Source of the DNA: a virus
Strand: one strand, 5' to 3'
Virus record (IMG/VR): IMGVR_UViG_3300043446_001780
Span: 1-41,330 of that record
Length of the DNA stretch: 41,330 nucleotides
Both the position numbers and the translations under genes were made by a program. A model generated the notes under the pieces. It worked only from the letters and a program-made list of their open reading frames with translations, was not told where the DNA came from and ran no database searches. Shown piece by piece: positions 11,951 through 20,463 of this stretch (within the stretch, counting starts at the first letter, position 1; each line of letters begins with the position of its first letter).

Positions 11951-13342
11951 ATGAGCGACTTTCGCCAAGCCTTTGAGCAGTTCGTCGAGGCCTACCGGGA
12001 CGATCCGGTTGCCTTTGTCGAAGAGGTGCTGAAGGCGACGCCGCTGCCCTGGCAGAAGGAGCTGCTGCGTTCGGTGGCTGCCGGCGAAAGGCGCATCTCG
12101 GTGCGCGCCGGCCACGGCGTTGGCAAATCGACCTGCGTCTCTTGGTGCCTGCTCTGGCACATGCTGACGCGCTTCCCGCAGAAGGCAATCTGTACGGCGC
12201 CAACTGCCGGCCAGCTCTTCGACGCTCTGTTCGCCGAGCTAAAACACTGGACGAACCGCCTGCCTGACGCCCTGCGCGCGACGCTCGACGTCTACACCGA
12301 CCGGATCGCCTTCAAGGGCGCGCCGGAGAGCAGCTTTATCAGCGCGAGGACGTCCAGTGCCGAACGACCAGAAGCTCTTGCTGGCGTGCATAGCGAGCAC
12401 GTTCTGCTTATCTGCGACGAGGCTTCTGCTATCCCGGAGCCTGTCTTTGAGAGCGCAGCCGGTTCGATGTCGGGCCACACGGCGACGACCATTCTGATTT
12501 CCAACCCGACGCGCAATTCGGGCCTGTTCTTCCGCACGCATCATCAGCTTTCGTCCGAATGGAAGACGCTGCATGTCTCCTGCGTCGACAACCCGCTCGT
12601 CTCGACGGACTTCGTTCGGCAGATCTCTGCGACATATGGCGAGGCGTCGAATGCATATCGTGTTCGCGTTCTTGGCGAGTTCGCCCTCCGTGATGATGAC
12701 AGCCTTATACCTGCTGAATTAGTCGACGCCGCGATGGTGCGCGACATTGTCGGCGATCCCGCTGAGCCGGTTGTCTACGGCATCGACGTCGCACGCTTTG
12801 GCGATGACCGCACGGTAATCTGCAAGCGCCAGGGCAATGTGGTGCTCGGCTGGAAGCACTGGTCTGGCGAAGACCTGATGGGCACCGTTGGCCGCATCAT
12901 CAATGAAGCCAAAATGGACAATCCGGCGGAAATCCTGGTCGACACGATCGGCCTTGGCGCCGGCGTCGCCGATCGGCTGCGTGAACAAGGCTACAACGTC
13001 CGCGACGTGAACGTCTCGGAGAGCGTGGCGATGAACCAATCCGCAGCAAGGCTGCGCGACGAACTCTGGCTCGCCGCCAAAACCTGGCTCGAGACCCGCG
13101 CCGTGAAGCTGCCGAAGGACGATGATCTGCGGCAGGAGCTGATCGGTCCCACTTACTCGTTTACGAGTAATGGCAAGGTGAAGGTCGAAGGCAAGTCTGA
13201 GATGAAGCGCCGCGGCATGCGGTCGCCGGATCTTGCCGACGCCTTGTGTCTCACATTCGCATCATCCGCCGCGATGGTTGGCGGCCGGGCTCCGCGCTGG
13301 GTGCCCGGCAAGCCTTTGTCCCGCCGCGTCGCTATTTGCTAG
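11951..13342 (+). CDS. terL: Terminase large subunit (463 aa)
   Basis: ATPase half: Walker A GHGVGKS (54-60), Walker B VLLICDEA (151-158), then the coupling motif ILISNPTRNSG (171-181). Nuclease half, RNase H-like: YGIDVARFGDD (266-276), ILVDTIGLG (318-326) and SPDLADAL near residue 432, giving the three acidic metal ligands. The enzyme drives DNA into the prohead and cuts it. Length is normal for the family. It belongs to the Terminase_6-like group common in alphaproteobacterial podophages. No ribosome site beyond a weak one is visible, and the gene follows the antisense small gene by 31 bases. Confidence 0.95.
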   Translation: MSDFRQAFEQFVEAYRDDPVAFVEEVLKATPLPWQKELLRSVAAGERRISVRAGHGVGKSTCVSWCLLWHMLTRFPQKAICTAPTAGQLFDALFAELKHWTNRLPDALRATLDVYTDRIAFKGAPESSFISARTSSAERPEALAGVHSEHVLLICDEASAIPEPVFESAAGSMSGHTATTILISNPTRNSGLFFRTHHQLSSEWKTLHVSCVDNPLVSTDFVRQISATYGEASNAYRVRVLGEFALRDDDSLIPAELVDAAMVRDIVGDPAEPVVYGIDVARFGDDRTVICKRQGNVVLGWKHWSGEDLMGTVGRIINEAKMDNPAEILVDTIGLGAGVADRLREQGYNVRDVNVSESVAMNQSAARLRDELWLAAKTWLETRAVKLPKDDDLRQELIGPTYSFTSNGKVKVEGKSEMKRRGMRSPDLADALCLTFASSAAMVGGRAPRWVPGKPLSRRVAIC

Positions 13343-13353
13343 GAAAAATCTGA

Positions 13354-15735
13354 ATGGCCCGTCGCAGACGTCGGCGCCCGTCTCCATCTCCGATGGATGC
13401 GGGACAGTCCGCTTATCTTGAAGCATCACCGGTGGACGAAGACGCCGCCGAAGATGCTGGCGTCGAGGACGACGCGGACGAGGACGAGGACAGCAACTCC
13501 TATGGTCCCGGCAATGCGGATATGCGCCAGAAGCTCAATCCGCTCGACGAGACCGAGTTCCAGAACCGCGTGGCGATCGCCGTCCAGGCGGCTGAGACCT
13601 ACATCGACACGCTGATCACGCCGGTGCGCGTCCAGGCGGCCGAGTATTACCGCGGCGCGCCGTTTGGCGACGAGGAGAGCGGCCGGTCGCAGGTTGTGCT
13701 GACCGAGGTCCGCGACACGATCCAGAGCATCCTGCCGAGCCTGATGCGGATCTTCACCAGCGGCCAGCGGATTGTTGAGTATATGCCGCGCACCGCGGAC
13801 GACGTGAAGCTCGCCGATCAGGCGTCTGACGCCGTGAACTTCATCTTCAACGAGATGAACCCTGGCTTCCAGACGCTCTATTCCGCCTTCAAGGACGCGC
13901 TTCTCAAAAAGGTCGGCGTCATTACCTGGTGGGCTGAGAGCGAAGACCGCGTCATTGAGCGGCATTTCTCCGGCCTGCTTCGGGAAGAGCTGCTGCTGAT
14001 GATGCAGCAGAACCCGAATGCTCAGCTCGTCTACGCCAACCCGGAGCCGGCGCTCGACCCGATGCAGCCGCCGACGTTCTCGGTCTGCGTGCGTCTGGTT
14101 GATCAGGAGCGCAAATACCGCGTCCGCGCCCTGCCGCCCGAATGCTTCATCTGCGACCGCCGGGCCAGAGACACCGACAAGTTTTTCGACCTCGTCGGCT
14201 ATCGCGACCTTGTGACCGTCTCCGAGCTCATCGAGATGGGCTTCAACGAGGAGGACGTTCTCGAGCACGGCTCGCCCGGCGAGGACAATCTCTGGATCGC
14301 TCAAATGGAGGAATTTGAGCGCAACAGAGGCATGTATTTCCCGACCGACAATGACGACCCGACGCTGCGTCGCGTCAAATACATGAAGATTTTCATGAGG
14401 GTCGACAAGGACGGCGACGGCATCGCCGAACTGCGCTGCATCGAATGCATTGGCCGCGACTGCTTCGTCCTCAAGGATGAGATCGTCGACCATGTGCCGT
14501 TTGCGGTGTTCTGCCCTGACCCGGAGCCGCATGCGATCTTCGGCCACTCGGTTGCCGACGTCACGATGGATCTGCAGCGCATCAAGTCGCATGTCATGCG
14601 CGCGACGCTCGACAGCCTGGCGCAGTCGATTTTCCCGCGGACGGTGGTTGTCGAAGGCCAGGCCAATATCGACGACGTGCTGAACAAAGAGGTCGGCGCG
14701 GTCGTGCGCGTGCGTCAGCCCGGCGCCGTGCAGGATATGTCGACGCCGTTTGTCGGACAGCCCGCGATGGGCATCATCGGCTACCTCGACGAGATCAAGG
14801 CGCAGCGCACTGGCGTCACGCCGGCGAGCCAGGGCCTCGACGCCGAACTGCTGCAGTCGACGACACGCGCTGCGGTCAATGCGCAGATTTCCGCCGCCCA
14901 AGAGCGCATCGAGCTGATTGCCCGCACCTTCGCGGAAAACGGCATGAAGCAGCTTTTCGGCGGGCTGCTGAAGATGATTTGCCGGCACCAGGATAAGCCG
15001 CTGCTCGTCCGCATGCGCGGCGAATATGTCCAAGTCGACCCGACCACCTGGGACGCCAATATGGACTGCACTGTCTCTGTGGCATTGGGCCGCGGCGATG
15101 ACGCGCAGCAGATGGCCTTCCTGACGACGGTCGCCCAGAAGCAGGAGCAGATCCTGCAGACGATGGGCGTCGACAACCCGCTGGTGAAGCTCAGCCAGTA
15201 TCAGTCGACGCTGAGCCAGATCGTCCGCAAGGCCGGTTACAAAAACCCGGATGCGTTCTTTACGCCGGTGACGCCGGAGCAGGAGCAGCAGCTCGCGCAG
15301 GCGCAGGCGGCGGCAAAAGCCCAGCAGAAAGATCCCAATCAACTTCTTGCAGAAGTTGAAATGGCGAAGGCGCAGGCCGAGACCTACGCCAAGCTACAAC
15401 AGCTCGCGATCGACCGCGCGCAATTGCAACTCGACGCCGATCTGAAGCGCGACGAGATGGAAGCCAACATCATCCTCAAGGCCGCCGAGATCGCCGCCAA
15501 GGGCGGCCAACCGGTGGATTGGGCCGCCATCATCGAGATGACGCGCAAGCCGCGGCAGGACATTCAGCAGCTCGCACAGGCGCTCATCGACAATGAGAAA
15601 ATGGCCTCCGCGCAGGTGCTGTCGCAGATCGGCATGAACCAGGCGCCGCAAGGCGCGGCTCCGCAGCCGCAGCAGCCGGCGCCGCAGGGCCAGCAGCAGC
15701 CGATGCAGCAGCCGCAGCCGATGTTGGCGCACTGA
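13354..15735 (+). CDS. Portal protein (793 aa)
   Basis: Long acidic N-terminal leader (EDAGVEDDADEDEDS), then the conserved core RVQAAEYYRGAPFGDEESGR with VVLTEVRDTIQSILPSLMRI, FTSGQRIVEYMPR, and later VKYMKIFMRVDKDGDGIAEL. This is the large P22/SU10-type portal found in podophages with the following gene order. The C-terminal 150 residues are Gln/Ala-rich (barrel-like helix, then AAPQPQQPAPQGQQQ). Twelve copies form the ring through which DNA enters and leaves. Ribosome site AGGA is present just before the ATG. A 9-bp-arm hairpin lies in the coding sequence at 15339-15359. Confidence 0.92.
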   Translation: MARRRRRRPSPSPMDAGQSAYLEASPVDEDAAEDAGVEDDADEDEDSNSYGPGNADMRQKLNPLDETEFQNRVAIAVQAAETYIDTLITPVRVQAAEYYRGAPFGDEESGRSQVVLTEVRDTIQSILPSLMRIFTSGQRIVEYMPRTADDVKLADQASDAVNFIFNEMNPGFQTLYSAFKDALLKKVGVITWWAESEDRVIERHFSGLLREELLLMMQQNPNAQLVYANPEPALDPMQPPTFSVCVRLVDQERKYRVRALPPECFICDRRARDTDKFFDLVGYRDLVTVSELIEMGFNEEDVLEHGSPGEDNLWIAQMEEFERNRGMYFPTDNDDPTLRRVKYMKIFMRVDKDGDGIAELRCIECIGRDCFVLKDEIVDHVPFAVFCPDPEPHAIFGHSVADVTMDLQRIKSHVMRATLDSLAQSIFPRTVVVEGQANIDDVLNKEVGAVVRVRQPGAVQDMSTPFVGQPAMGIIGYLDEIKAQRTGVTPASQGLDAELLQSTTRAAVNAQISAAQERIELIARTFAENGMKQLFGGLLKMICRHQDKPLLVRMRGEYVQVDPTTWDANMDCTVSVALGRGDDAQQMAFLTTVAQKQEQILQTMGVDNPLVKLSQYQSTLSQIVRKAGYKNPDAFFTPVTPEQEQQLAQAQAAAKAQQKDPNQLLAEVEMAKAQAETYAKLQQLAIDRAQLQLDADLKRDEMEANIILKAAEIAAKGGQPVDWAAIIEMTRKPRQDIQQLAQALIDNEKMASAQVLSQIGMNQAPQGAAPQPQQPAPQGQQQPMQQPQPMLAH

Positions 15736-16016
15736 TGGAAAACGATCCAGACCTGCTCGCGCGTCAGGCGCAGAGCATTCTCAATTCCGACGCCTTCAAA
15801 TTGGCGATGGAAAAACTCGACGCCTACACGCTCGAGATGTGGGCGAACGGCAGTTTCAAGACGCCGCAGGAACGCGAAGAGGCCTACGGGCTCGTCCGCG
15901 GCGCAAGGACGTTCCGAGCTCGCCTGATCGGCATGCTCGAGGACGCGAAACTCAGCAAGGCACAAGCAGAGACGCGCGCGAAAATTGCGCGGTCCCAAGG
16001 CACGCCTGCTCGCTGA
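15735..16016 (+). CDS. Small helical head-assembly protein (93 aa)
   Basis: ATG overlaps the portal TGA. It starts MENDPDLLARQAQSILNSDA, is helical and charged throughout, and ends KIARSQGTPAR. In podophages with this layout, a protein of this size between portal and scaffold is usual but uncharacterised. It may aid prohead assembly. Confidence 0.65.
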   Translation: MENDPDLLARQAQSILNSDAFKLAMEKLDAYTLEMWANGSFKTPQEREEAYGLVRGARTFRARLIGMLEDAKLSKAQAETRAKIARSQGTPAR

Positions 16017-16033
16017 GCAACCCAGAGAAATAG

Positions 16034-17047
16034 ATGTCGGAATTAATTTCGACGGAGCCGACAAGCGCAAGCACCGGCACCGTAGAAGAAGCTGCGTCCA
16101 AAATCGAAGCGCTGCTGTCGGGCAAGAAGCCCGAGAAACGGCAAGCGGCTCCGGCAGAGGAAGCAGCTGCAGAGACGTCAGACGCCGTGCAGGCTGATGA
16201 TGTCGCCAGCGAGGATCAGTCTGCAGAGACGACGTCGGAAGACGACGCAGACGACAATCCTCCACCCGCCACCGATGATGAAGCTGAAAGCGACGAAGGA
16301 TCTGACCAGCTCTACACCGTTAAAATCAACGGCAAGGAAGAGCAGGTTACGCTCCAAGAGGCGCTCGCCGGCTATCAGCGGCAGCAGGATTACACGCGAG
16401 CCAAGCAAGAGTTCGCCGCCGAGAAACGTCAGTTCTCGACGGAACTGGATGCCGCTCGACAGGAGCGCGAGGTCTACTCGCAGCTACTGCCGGCGCTCAT
16501 TCAGCGGATGCAGTCGTCTTTGCCGACTGCGCCCGATCCGGCGCTGATTGACGTCAATCCCTCGGCGTATCTTCGTCAGAAGGAAGCATACGAGCAGGCA
16601 GTGGGTGATCTGCAGGCAGCCGCCGCCGAACAGGCGCGTTTGTCCGAGCAGAACACGGTTGAGCAGCAGCGTAAACTCCAAGCCTATGTGGCAGAGAACG
16701 CCCAGAAGCTCCCTGATCTCATCCCTGAGTGGAAGGACAAAAACGCTTACGAGCGCGATCGTCCAAAGGTTCGGGACTATCTCAGAGGCCGCGGTTTCTC
16801 CGATGAGGAGATCAACCAGGCCTATGACGCCCGGCTGGTGGCGATTGCCGCGGACGGCATGCGTTGGCGCGAGCTGCAAAAAGGCAAGCTCAAACCAATG
16901 GCGCCGCCGCCTGAGAAGGCGTTGAGGCCCAACCCGCCAAGCTCTGCTCCGACGAAGGTCAATCGCGACGCGCAGGCTGCGCGCAATCGTCTCGCCAAAT
17001 CTGGCCGGGTGGAAGACGCCGCCGCGGCCATCAGAGCACTCCTTTAA
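16034..17047 (+). CDS. Scaffold protein (337 aa)
   Basis: Directly upstream of the major capsid gene. The N-terminal third is strongly acidic and Ser/Ala-rich (SAETTSEDDADDNPPPATDD). The segment YTVKINGKEEQVTLQEALAG followed by YQRQQDYTRAKQEFA is typical of phage scaffold proteins. A long charged coiled-coil region follows (QARLSEQNTVEQQRKLQAYV) and the C-terminus is basic (NRLAKSGRVEDAAAAIRALL), like the capsid-binding end of other scaffolds. It guides capsid assembly and leaves before or during packaging. Length is normal. Confidence 0.88.
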   Translation: MSELISTEPTSASTGTVEEAASKIEALLSGKKPEKRQAAPAEEAAAETSDAVQADDVASEDQSAETTSEDDADDNPPPATDDEAESDEGSDQLYTVKINGKEEQVTLQEALAGYQRQQDYTRAKQEFAAEKRQFSTELDAARQEREVYSQLLPALIQRMQSSLPTAPDPALIDVNPSAYLRQKEAYEQAVGDLQAAAAEQARLSEQNTVEQQRKLQAYVAENAQKLPDLIPEWKDKNAYERDRPKVRDYLRGRGFSDEEINQAYDARLVAIAADGMRWRELQKGKLKPMAPPPEKALRPNPPSSAPTKVNRDAQAARNRLAKSGRVEDAAAAIRALL

Positions 17048-17059
17048 GGGACCGCTACA

Positions 17060-18058
17060 ATGGCGACTGTAACTCGTTACGACTATTCTTCGTCGATCCG
17101 CGAGGATCTCGAAGACATCATCTACAACATCAGCCCGACGAAGACGGCTTTTATGAACAATGTCGGCCGCACGACTGCCGACAATACCTACCATGAGTGG
17201 CAGACTGACGTCCTCGCTGACGCCAACGGCGCGAATGCCGCTGTCGAAGGCGCTGACGCGACGGACACCACTTTTGTCGCTCCTTCGCGCTGTGGCAACT
17301 ACACCCAGATCTCGACGAAGACGCTCAACGTCTCCGGCACGTCTGGCGCTGTCGATGCCGCAGGGATGAAGACGATCGAAGCCTACCTTATCGCGAAGCA
17401 TGGCAAAGAGCTAAAGCGCGACATGGAGACCATCCTCCTGAGCAATCAGGCGGCGGTCGCCGGTGACGCTTCGACGGCTCGCAAGCTCGCTGGCTTCCCG
17501 GCGTGGATCAAGACGACTGCGCAGACGCCGGCCGGCAACGGCATCGTCGTCGGCACCGTCACGGGTCCGGCGTATTCGGGTGGCGCTTCCACCGTCTCGG
17601 GCGCTCCGACGACGGCCTGGACGCTGACGAGCGGCGCGGCGGCTTTCAGCGAAACCAATCTGAAAGACGCCATCCGCAATATGTATCAGAAGGGCGGCGA
17701 GCCCAAGATGCTGATGGTCTCGCCGGTCAACAAAACCCGCGTGTCGGGTTTTGCTGGTCTGTCGCAGACGCGCGTGAACACCGACGTCAAGAATGGTCAG
17801 GCGACCATTGTTGGGTCGGCGGACGTTTATCTCTCGGACTTCGGTTCGCTCGACATCGTCCCGTCGCTGTTCTGCAACGGCAACTTCGCCTACTTCGTCG
17901 ATCCTGACTACGCCAAGGTCGCTTATCTCCGTCCGTTCCAGCGCACTGAGCTGGCCCGCACGGGCGACGCGAAGCGCAGCCAGCTCCTCGCTGAGTTTAC
18001 CCTGGTCATGAATAGTCCCTACGCGCATGCCGTCGTAGCGAATATTACCAATACCTAA
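17060..18058 (+). CDS. Major capsid protein, SU10/DUF5309 type (332 aa)
   Basis: MATVTRYDYSSSIREDLEDI, ISPTKTAFMNNVGRT and YHEWQTDVLAD are features of the SU10-like HK97-fold capsid family (DUF5309), as is the late segment MLMVSPVNKTRVSGFAGL. The closing RTELARTGDAKRSQLLAEFT is also typical. The ribosome site (AAGGGACCGCTACA) is weak to fair. Length and place after the scaffold fit. It forms the icosahedral shell. The gene is followed by two hairpins and an HNH endonuclease gene. Confidence 0.93.
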   Translation: MATVTRYDYSSSIREDLEDIIYNISPTKTAFMNNVGRTTADNTYHEWQTDVLADANGANAAVEGADATDTTFVAPSRCGNYTQISTKTLNVSGTSGAVDAAGMKTIEAYLIAKHGKELKRDMETILLSNQAAVAGDASTARKLAGFPAWIKTTAQTPAGNGIVVGTVTGPAYSGGASTVSGAPTTAWTLTSGAAAFSETNLKDAIRNMYQKGGEPKMLMVSPVNKTRVSGFAGLSQTRVNTDVKNGQATIVGSADVYLSDFGSLDIVPSLFCNGNFAYFVDPDYAKVAYLRPFQRTELARTGDAKRSQLLAEFTLVMNSPYAHAVVANITNT

Positions 18059-18069
18059 CAAGGACTTAT

Positions 18070-18137
18070 GGCCTGTTGATAACTAACGGGCCGCCTTGAC
18101 GACAACGTCTCCGGCGCTGAAAAATGTGCCGGAGACG
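18070..18137 (+). other. Two hairpins between capsid gene and HNH gene
   Basis: Hairpin 1: GGCCTGTT (18070-18077), loop of 7, AACGGGCC (18085-18092). Hairpin 2: CGTCTCCGGC (18106-18115), loop of 12, GCCGGAGACG (18128-18137), ten perfect pairs. Neither is followed by T-runs, so they are not standard terminators. The second ends eight bases before the HNH start codon and includes part of its purine-rich ribosome site, so it could damp translation. Confidence 0.65.
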
Positions 18138-18145
18138 AGGTAAAA

Positions 18146-18697
18146 ATGACCCTAGACGAACTGTTTGATAAGTGCATTCCAGAGCCGAACAGTGGCTGCT
18201 GGATATGGGCTGGTTGGACGCATAAACAGGGATATGGCTGTCTTCGCGTGGACGGCAAAACGAAGCTGGCTCATCGTGTGTCGTATGAGGCTGCTTTTGG
18301 GCCGTTCCCTGCGACAATAGACGTTTGCCACAAGTGCGATGTCACCGGCTGCATCAACCATGAGCATTTGTTTCTTGGCACGCACCAAGACAACATGGCC
18401 GACCGCGCCAAAAAGGGTAAATGCAATTTCTCAAAACTGTCGCAGAGGCAGATTTCGAGAATTGTCTCCGACCCGAGAGCGTCGCATTTAGTCGCTAGTG
18501 ACTATGGTGTTTCTGCTACCGCCATAACGTGGCAGCGCCGGAAGGCTAACGGGCCAAAATGGCGCCGCGCGCCGGCTCTGACAAAAGAGCAGATACAGCA
18601 GATTATCGCGGACCAGAGGCGCTACAAGGAAATCGCCAACGATTACGGCGTCAGCATTCCTTGTATCTGCAAGCATAAACGAGCAGCGCAAAAATAG
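18146..18697 (+). CDS. HNH endonuclease with two C-terminal HTH repeats, homing type (183 aa)
   Basis: Residues 15-90 are an HNH_3 domain: SGCWIWAG, LAHRVSYEAAFG (H43), then VCHKCDVTGCINHEHLFLGT (60-79) and DNMADRAKKG. After it come two related helix-turn-helix units, KLSQRQISRIVSDPR...DYGVSATAI and ALTKEQIQQIIADQR...DYGVSIPCI, for sequence recognition. Such free-standing HNH genes sit as selfish elements between phage genes and cut the same site in genomes lacking them, spreading by repair. Placement right after the capsid gene and before a strong terminator fits insertion into an existing intergenic space. It is not needed for virion assembly. Confidence 0.88.
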   Translation: MTLDELFDKCIPEPNSGCWIWAGWTHKQGYGCLRVDGKTKLAHRVSYEAAFGPFPATIDVCHKCDVTGCINHEHLFLGTHQDNMADRAKKGKCNFSKLSQRQISRIVSDPRASHLVASDYGVSATAITWQRRKANGPKWRRAPALTKEQIQQIIADQRRYKEIANDYGVSIPCICKHKRAAQK

Positions 18698-18723
18698 GCT
18701 GCTTCAGAACACCGCAACCAAAA

Positions 18724-18748
18724 GGCTCGCTCACGCGGGCCTTTTTTT
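18724..18748 (+). terminator. Rho-independent terminator after the capsid/HNH genes
   Basis: Stem GGCTCGC (18724-18730), loop TCAC, stem GCGGGCC (18735-18741, one T-G wobble), then seven T. Terminators after the major capsid gene are common in podophages and lower expression of downstream tail genes relative to capsid. Confidence 0.82.
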
Positions 18749-18760
18749 ATGGGCTGACCA

Positions 18761-19087
18761 ATGTCCGAAAATTACAGAAAGCTCGAGGTCGACAACTTCG
18801 ACTACGACCCGGTGAACGGCGTCAAGCAGCGCCTCGTCATCGAGCAGGACGGCGGCATTCATCTCGAGAGCACGCAGAATGTCGACCACATTCTGAAGGC
18901 TGCGCACGAAAGCCGCATGAACTTTTCCAAGCACGAAAAGCTCGGCGACGACGTCAAGATCGCCAGCATTCCGATGCTCATTCAAGCCGACCTGGTGAAA
19001 AAGGGCATCTGGCAGGACAAAAAGCGCCTGTTCCAGTGGCTGATGAATGAAGGCCGGCCCTTTCTCACGCGGGACATTTCGCTTTGA
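18761..19087 (+). CDS. Head-completion-like protein (108 aa)
   Basis: Starts MSENYRKLEVDNFDYDPVNG and contains QRLVIEQDGGIHLESTQNVD and AHESRMNFSKHEKLGDDVKI. In SU10-like genomes, a protein of this size and position between capsid and adaptor is conserved but not well characterised. The stop overlaps the TTG start of the adaptor. Confidence 0.65.
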   Translation: MSENYRKLEVDNFDYDPVNGVKQRLVIEQDGGIHLESTQNVDHILKAAHESRMNFSKHEKLGDDVKIASIPMLIQADLVKKGIWQDKKRLFQWLMNEGRPFLTRDISL

Positions 19088-19779
19088 CGACCTTCGCCGA
19101 CCCGACCTTCGCCGCCAACTATCAAGGCTTGTGCAATAAGATTGCCGACACCTTGAACAGGCAGGATCTGACGTCGGTCATCCCTGATTTCACCGTGCTG
19201 GCCACGACGCGCATTTCCCGCGACATGGCCCGCATCAAGCACCCGGCCTCGATCACGCGCGCCATCGCCAGCGTCGTGAACGACTACGCGCCGCTGCCGA
19301 CTGACTTTCTGTCCATGTATCAGCTCATGGATCAGAACACGCAGATCGCGATGACCTACATGACGCCGGATCAGTCAATGACTGTCCAAGCGCAGGGCTG
19401 GTCGCCGCAGACGTCGCCGGTGCCAATTCTGGCGCCGTATTACTCGCCGACGCAGAACACGATCTATTACACGATCATGGGCAAGACGCTGCGCATGATC
19501 CCGCCGCCGGCCAGCGCAACGCCGGCGACGCTCGAGATGTGGTACTACTCGTATCTGCCTGCGCTCTCGACCGGCAATCCGACAAATTGGGCGCTGACGC
19601 AATATCCCGACCTGTATCTCTACGGCGCGCTGGTTCACACGGCGCCGTATCTGAAGAACGACGACCGCATCCAAGTCTGGGAAGGCATTTACCAGAAACT
19701 CCTGGCTGACATTCAGGTCGAGGCCGACCGCTCTATTCGCCCGCAAACCAAGCTCGTCGCGGCTCGCAAGAGCTTCTGA
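19084..19779 (+). CDS. Head-tail adaptor protein, SU10-adaptor type (231 aa)
   Basis: TTG start at 19084 overlapping the previous TGA. LCNKIADTLNRQDLTSVIPD, with ATTRISRDMARI and YAPLPTDFLSMYQL, then ALTQYPDLYLYGALVHTAPY, match the podophage adaptor (gp4-like) proteins that dock beneath the portal and connect the tail. The alternating beta region in the middle (YSPTQNTIYYTIMGKTLRMI) also fits. Length normal. Confidence 0.8.
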   Translation: MTTFADPTFAANYQGLCNKIADTLNRQDLTSVIPDFTVLATTRISRDMARIKHPASITRAIASVVNDYAPLPTDFLSMYQLMDQNTQIAMTYMTPDQSMTVQAQGWSPQTSPVPILAPYYSPTQNTIYYTIMGKTLRMIPPPASATPATLEMWYYSYLPALSTGNPTNWALTQYPDLYLYGALVHTAPYLKNDDRIQVWEGIYQKLLADIQVEADRSIRPQTKLVAARKSF

Positions 19780-19791
19780 GAGGACACATCC

Positions 19792-20034
19792 ATGCCCGCC
19801 ACTCAACTATCTTCTCTCACGCCTGACACGGCTGCTGCTGTCACGACATCTGATACGGCTTCGAACATCTTCACGCGGCTTTACATCGGCGGCGCCGGCG
19901 ACGTCGCTGTCGTCACTGAGACCGGCAATACCGTGACGTTCAAAGCGGTCCCGGTCGGCACGCAGCTCGACATCCGCACGAAGCAGGTTTTGGCGACGGG
20001 AACGACGGCGACTTACATCGTCGGCATGCTCTGA
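19792..20034 (+). CDS. Small beta-rich virion protein (spike-base-like, 80 aa)
   Basis: Ribosome site AGAGGACAC precedes the ATG. TRLYIGGAGDVAVVTETGNT then VGTQLDIRTKQVLATGTTAT resembles the short beta-sandwich proteins found near tail genes in alphaproteobacterial phages and gene transfer agents (spike base type). Probably a minor tail or head-decoration component. Confidence 0.6.
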   Translation: MPATQLSSLTPDTAAAVTTSDTASNIFTRLYIGGAGDVAVVTETGNTVTFKAVPVGTQLDIRTKQVLATGTTATYIVGML

Positions 20035-20044
20035 GGAGAACACG

Positions 20045-20452
20045 ATGTCTGTCGTCTATTCCACGACCCTCAAGAACAACCGCATGCAGCTCGTTGCTGA
20101 CCTGATTGCCGGCAAGACGGCGGCCTCGTCTGTCGGCTCCGCGACTGCGGGCACGCTGGTTATCGGCACCTCGGCGCTCTCTGGCGCGACCGGCGTGCTG
20201 GCCAGCTTCACGCTTGGCACGACGCCCGGCACGGTTTCGAGCGGCGTTCTGACGATCTCCGGCACGCCTCTGACGGCGACGGCTTCCGGCACCGGCACGG
20301 CGGCGAAAGCCGAACTGCGCGACAACGGCGGCAACGTCATTGTTTCCGGCCTGACGGTCGGCACCAGCGCGTCGGACATCATCATCAACGCGACGGCCAT
20401 TTCTTCGGGACAGTCTGTGACTTTGTCCTCTGGCACGATCACGCACGGGTAA
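20045..20452 (+). CDS. Small Ser/Thr/Gly-rich virion protein (135 aa)
   Basis: MSVVYSTTLKNNRMQLVADL, then a repetitive beta-type sequence (GATGVLASFTLGTTPGTVSS; SGTGTAAKAELRDNGGNVIV) typical of small tail or decoration proteins between the adaptor and the fibres. ATG follows GAGGAGAACACG, a strong ribosome site. Function otherwise unknown. Confidence 0.65.
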   Translation: MSVVYSTTLKNNRMQLVADLIAGKTAASSVGSATAGTLVIGTSALSGATGVLASFTLGTTPGTVSSGVLTISGTPLTATASGTGTAAKAELRDNGGNVIVSGLTVGTSASDIIINATAISSGQSVTLSSGTITHG

Positions 20453-20463
20453 GGTAGGCCATC

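Noticed and set aside
13426-15342. Very long open frame (638 codons) on the strand opposite the portal gene
   Set aside because: A shadow of the portal gene caused by high GC and codon bias; rich in Arg, Leu, His and Asp without any recognisable motif.
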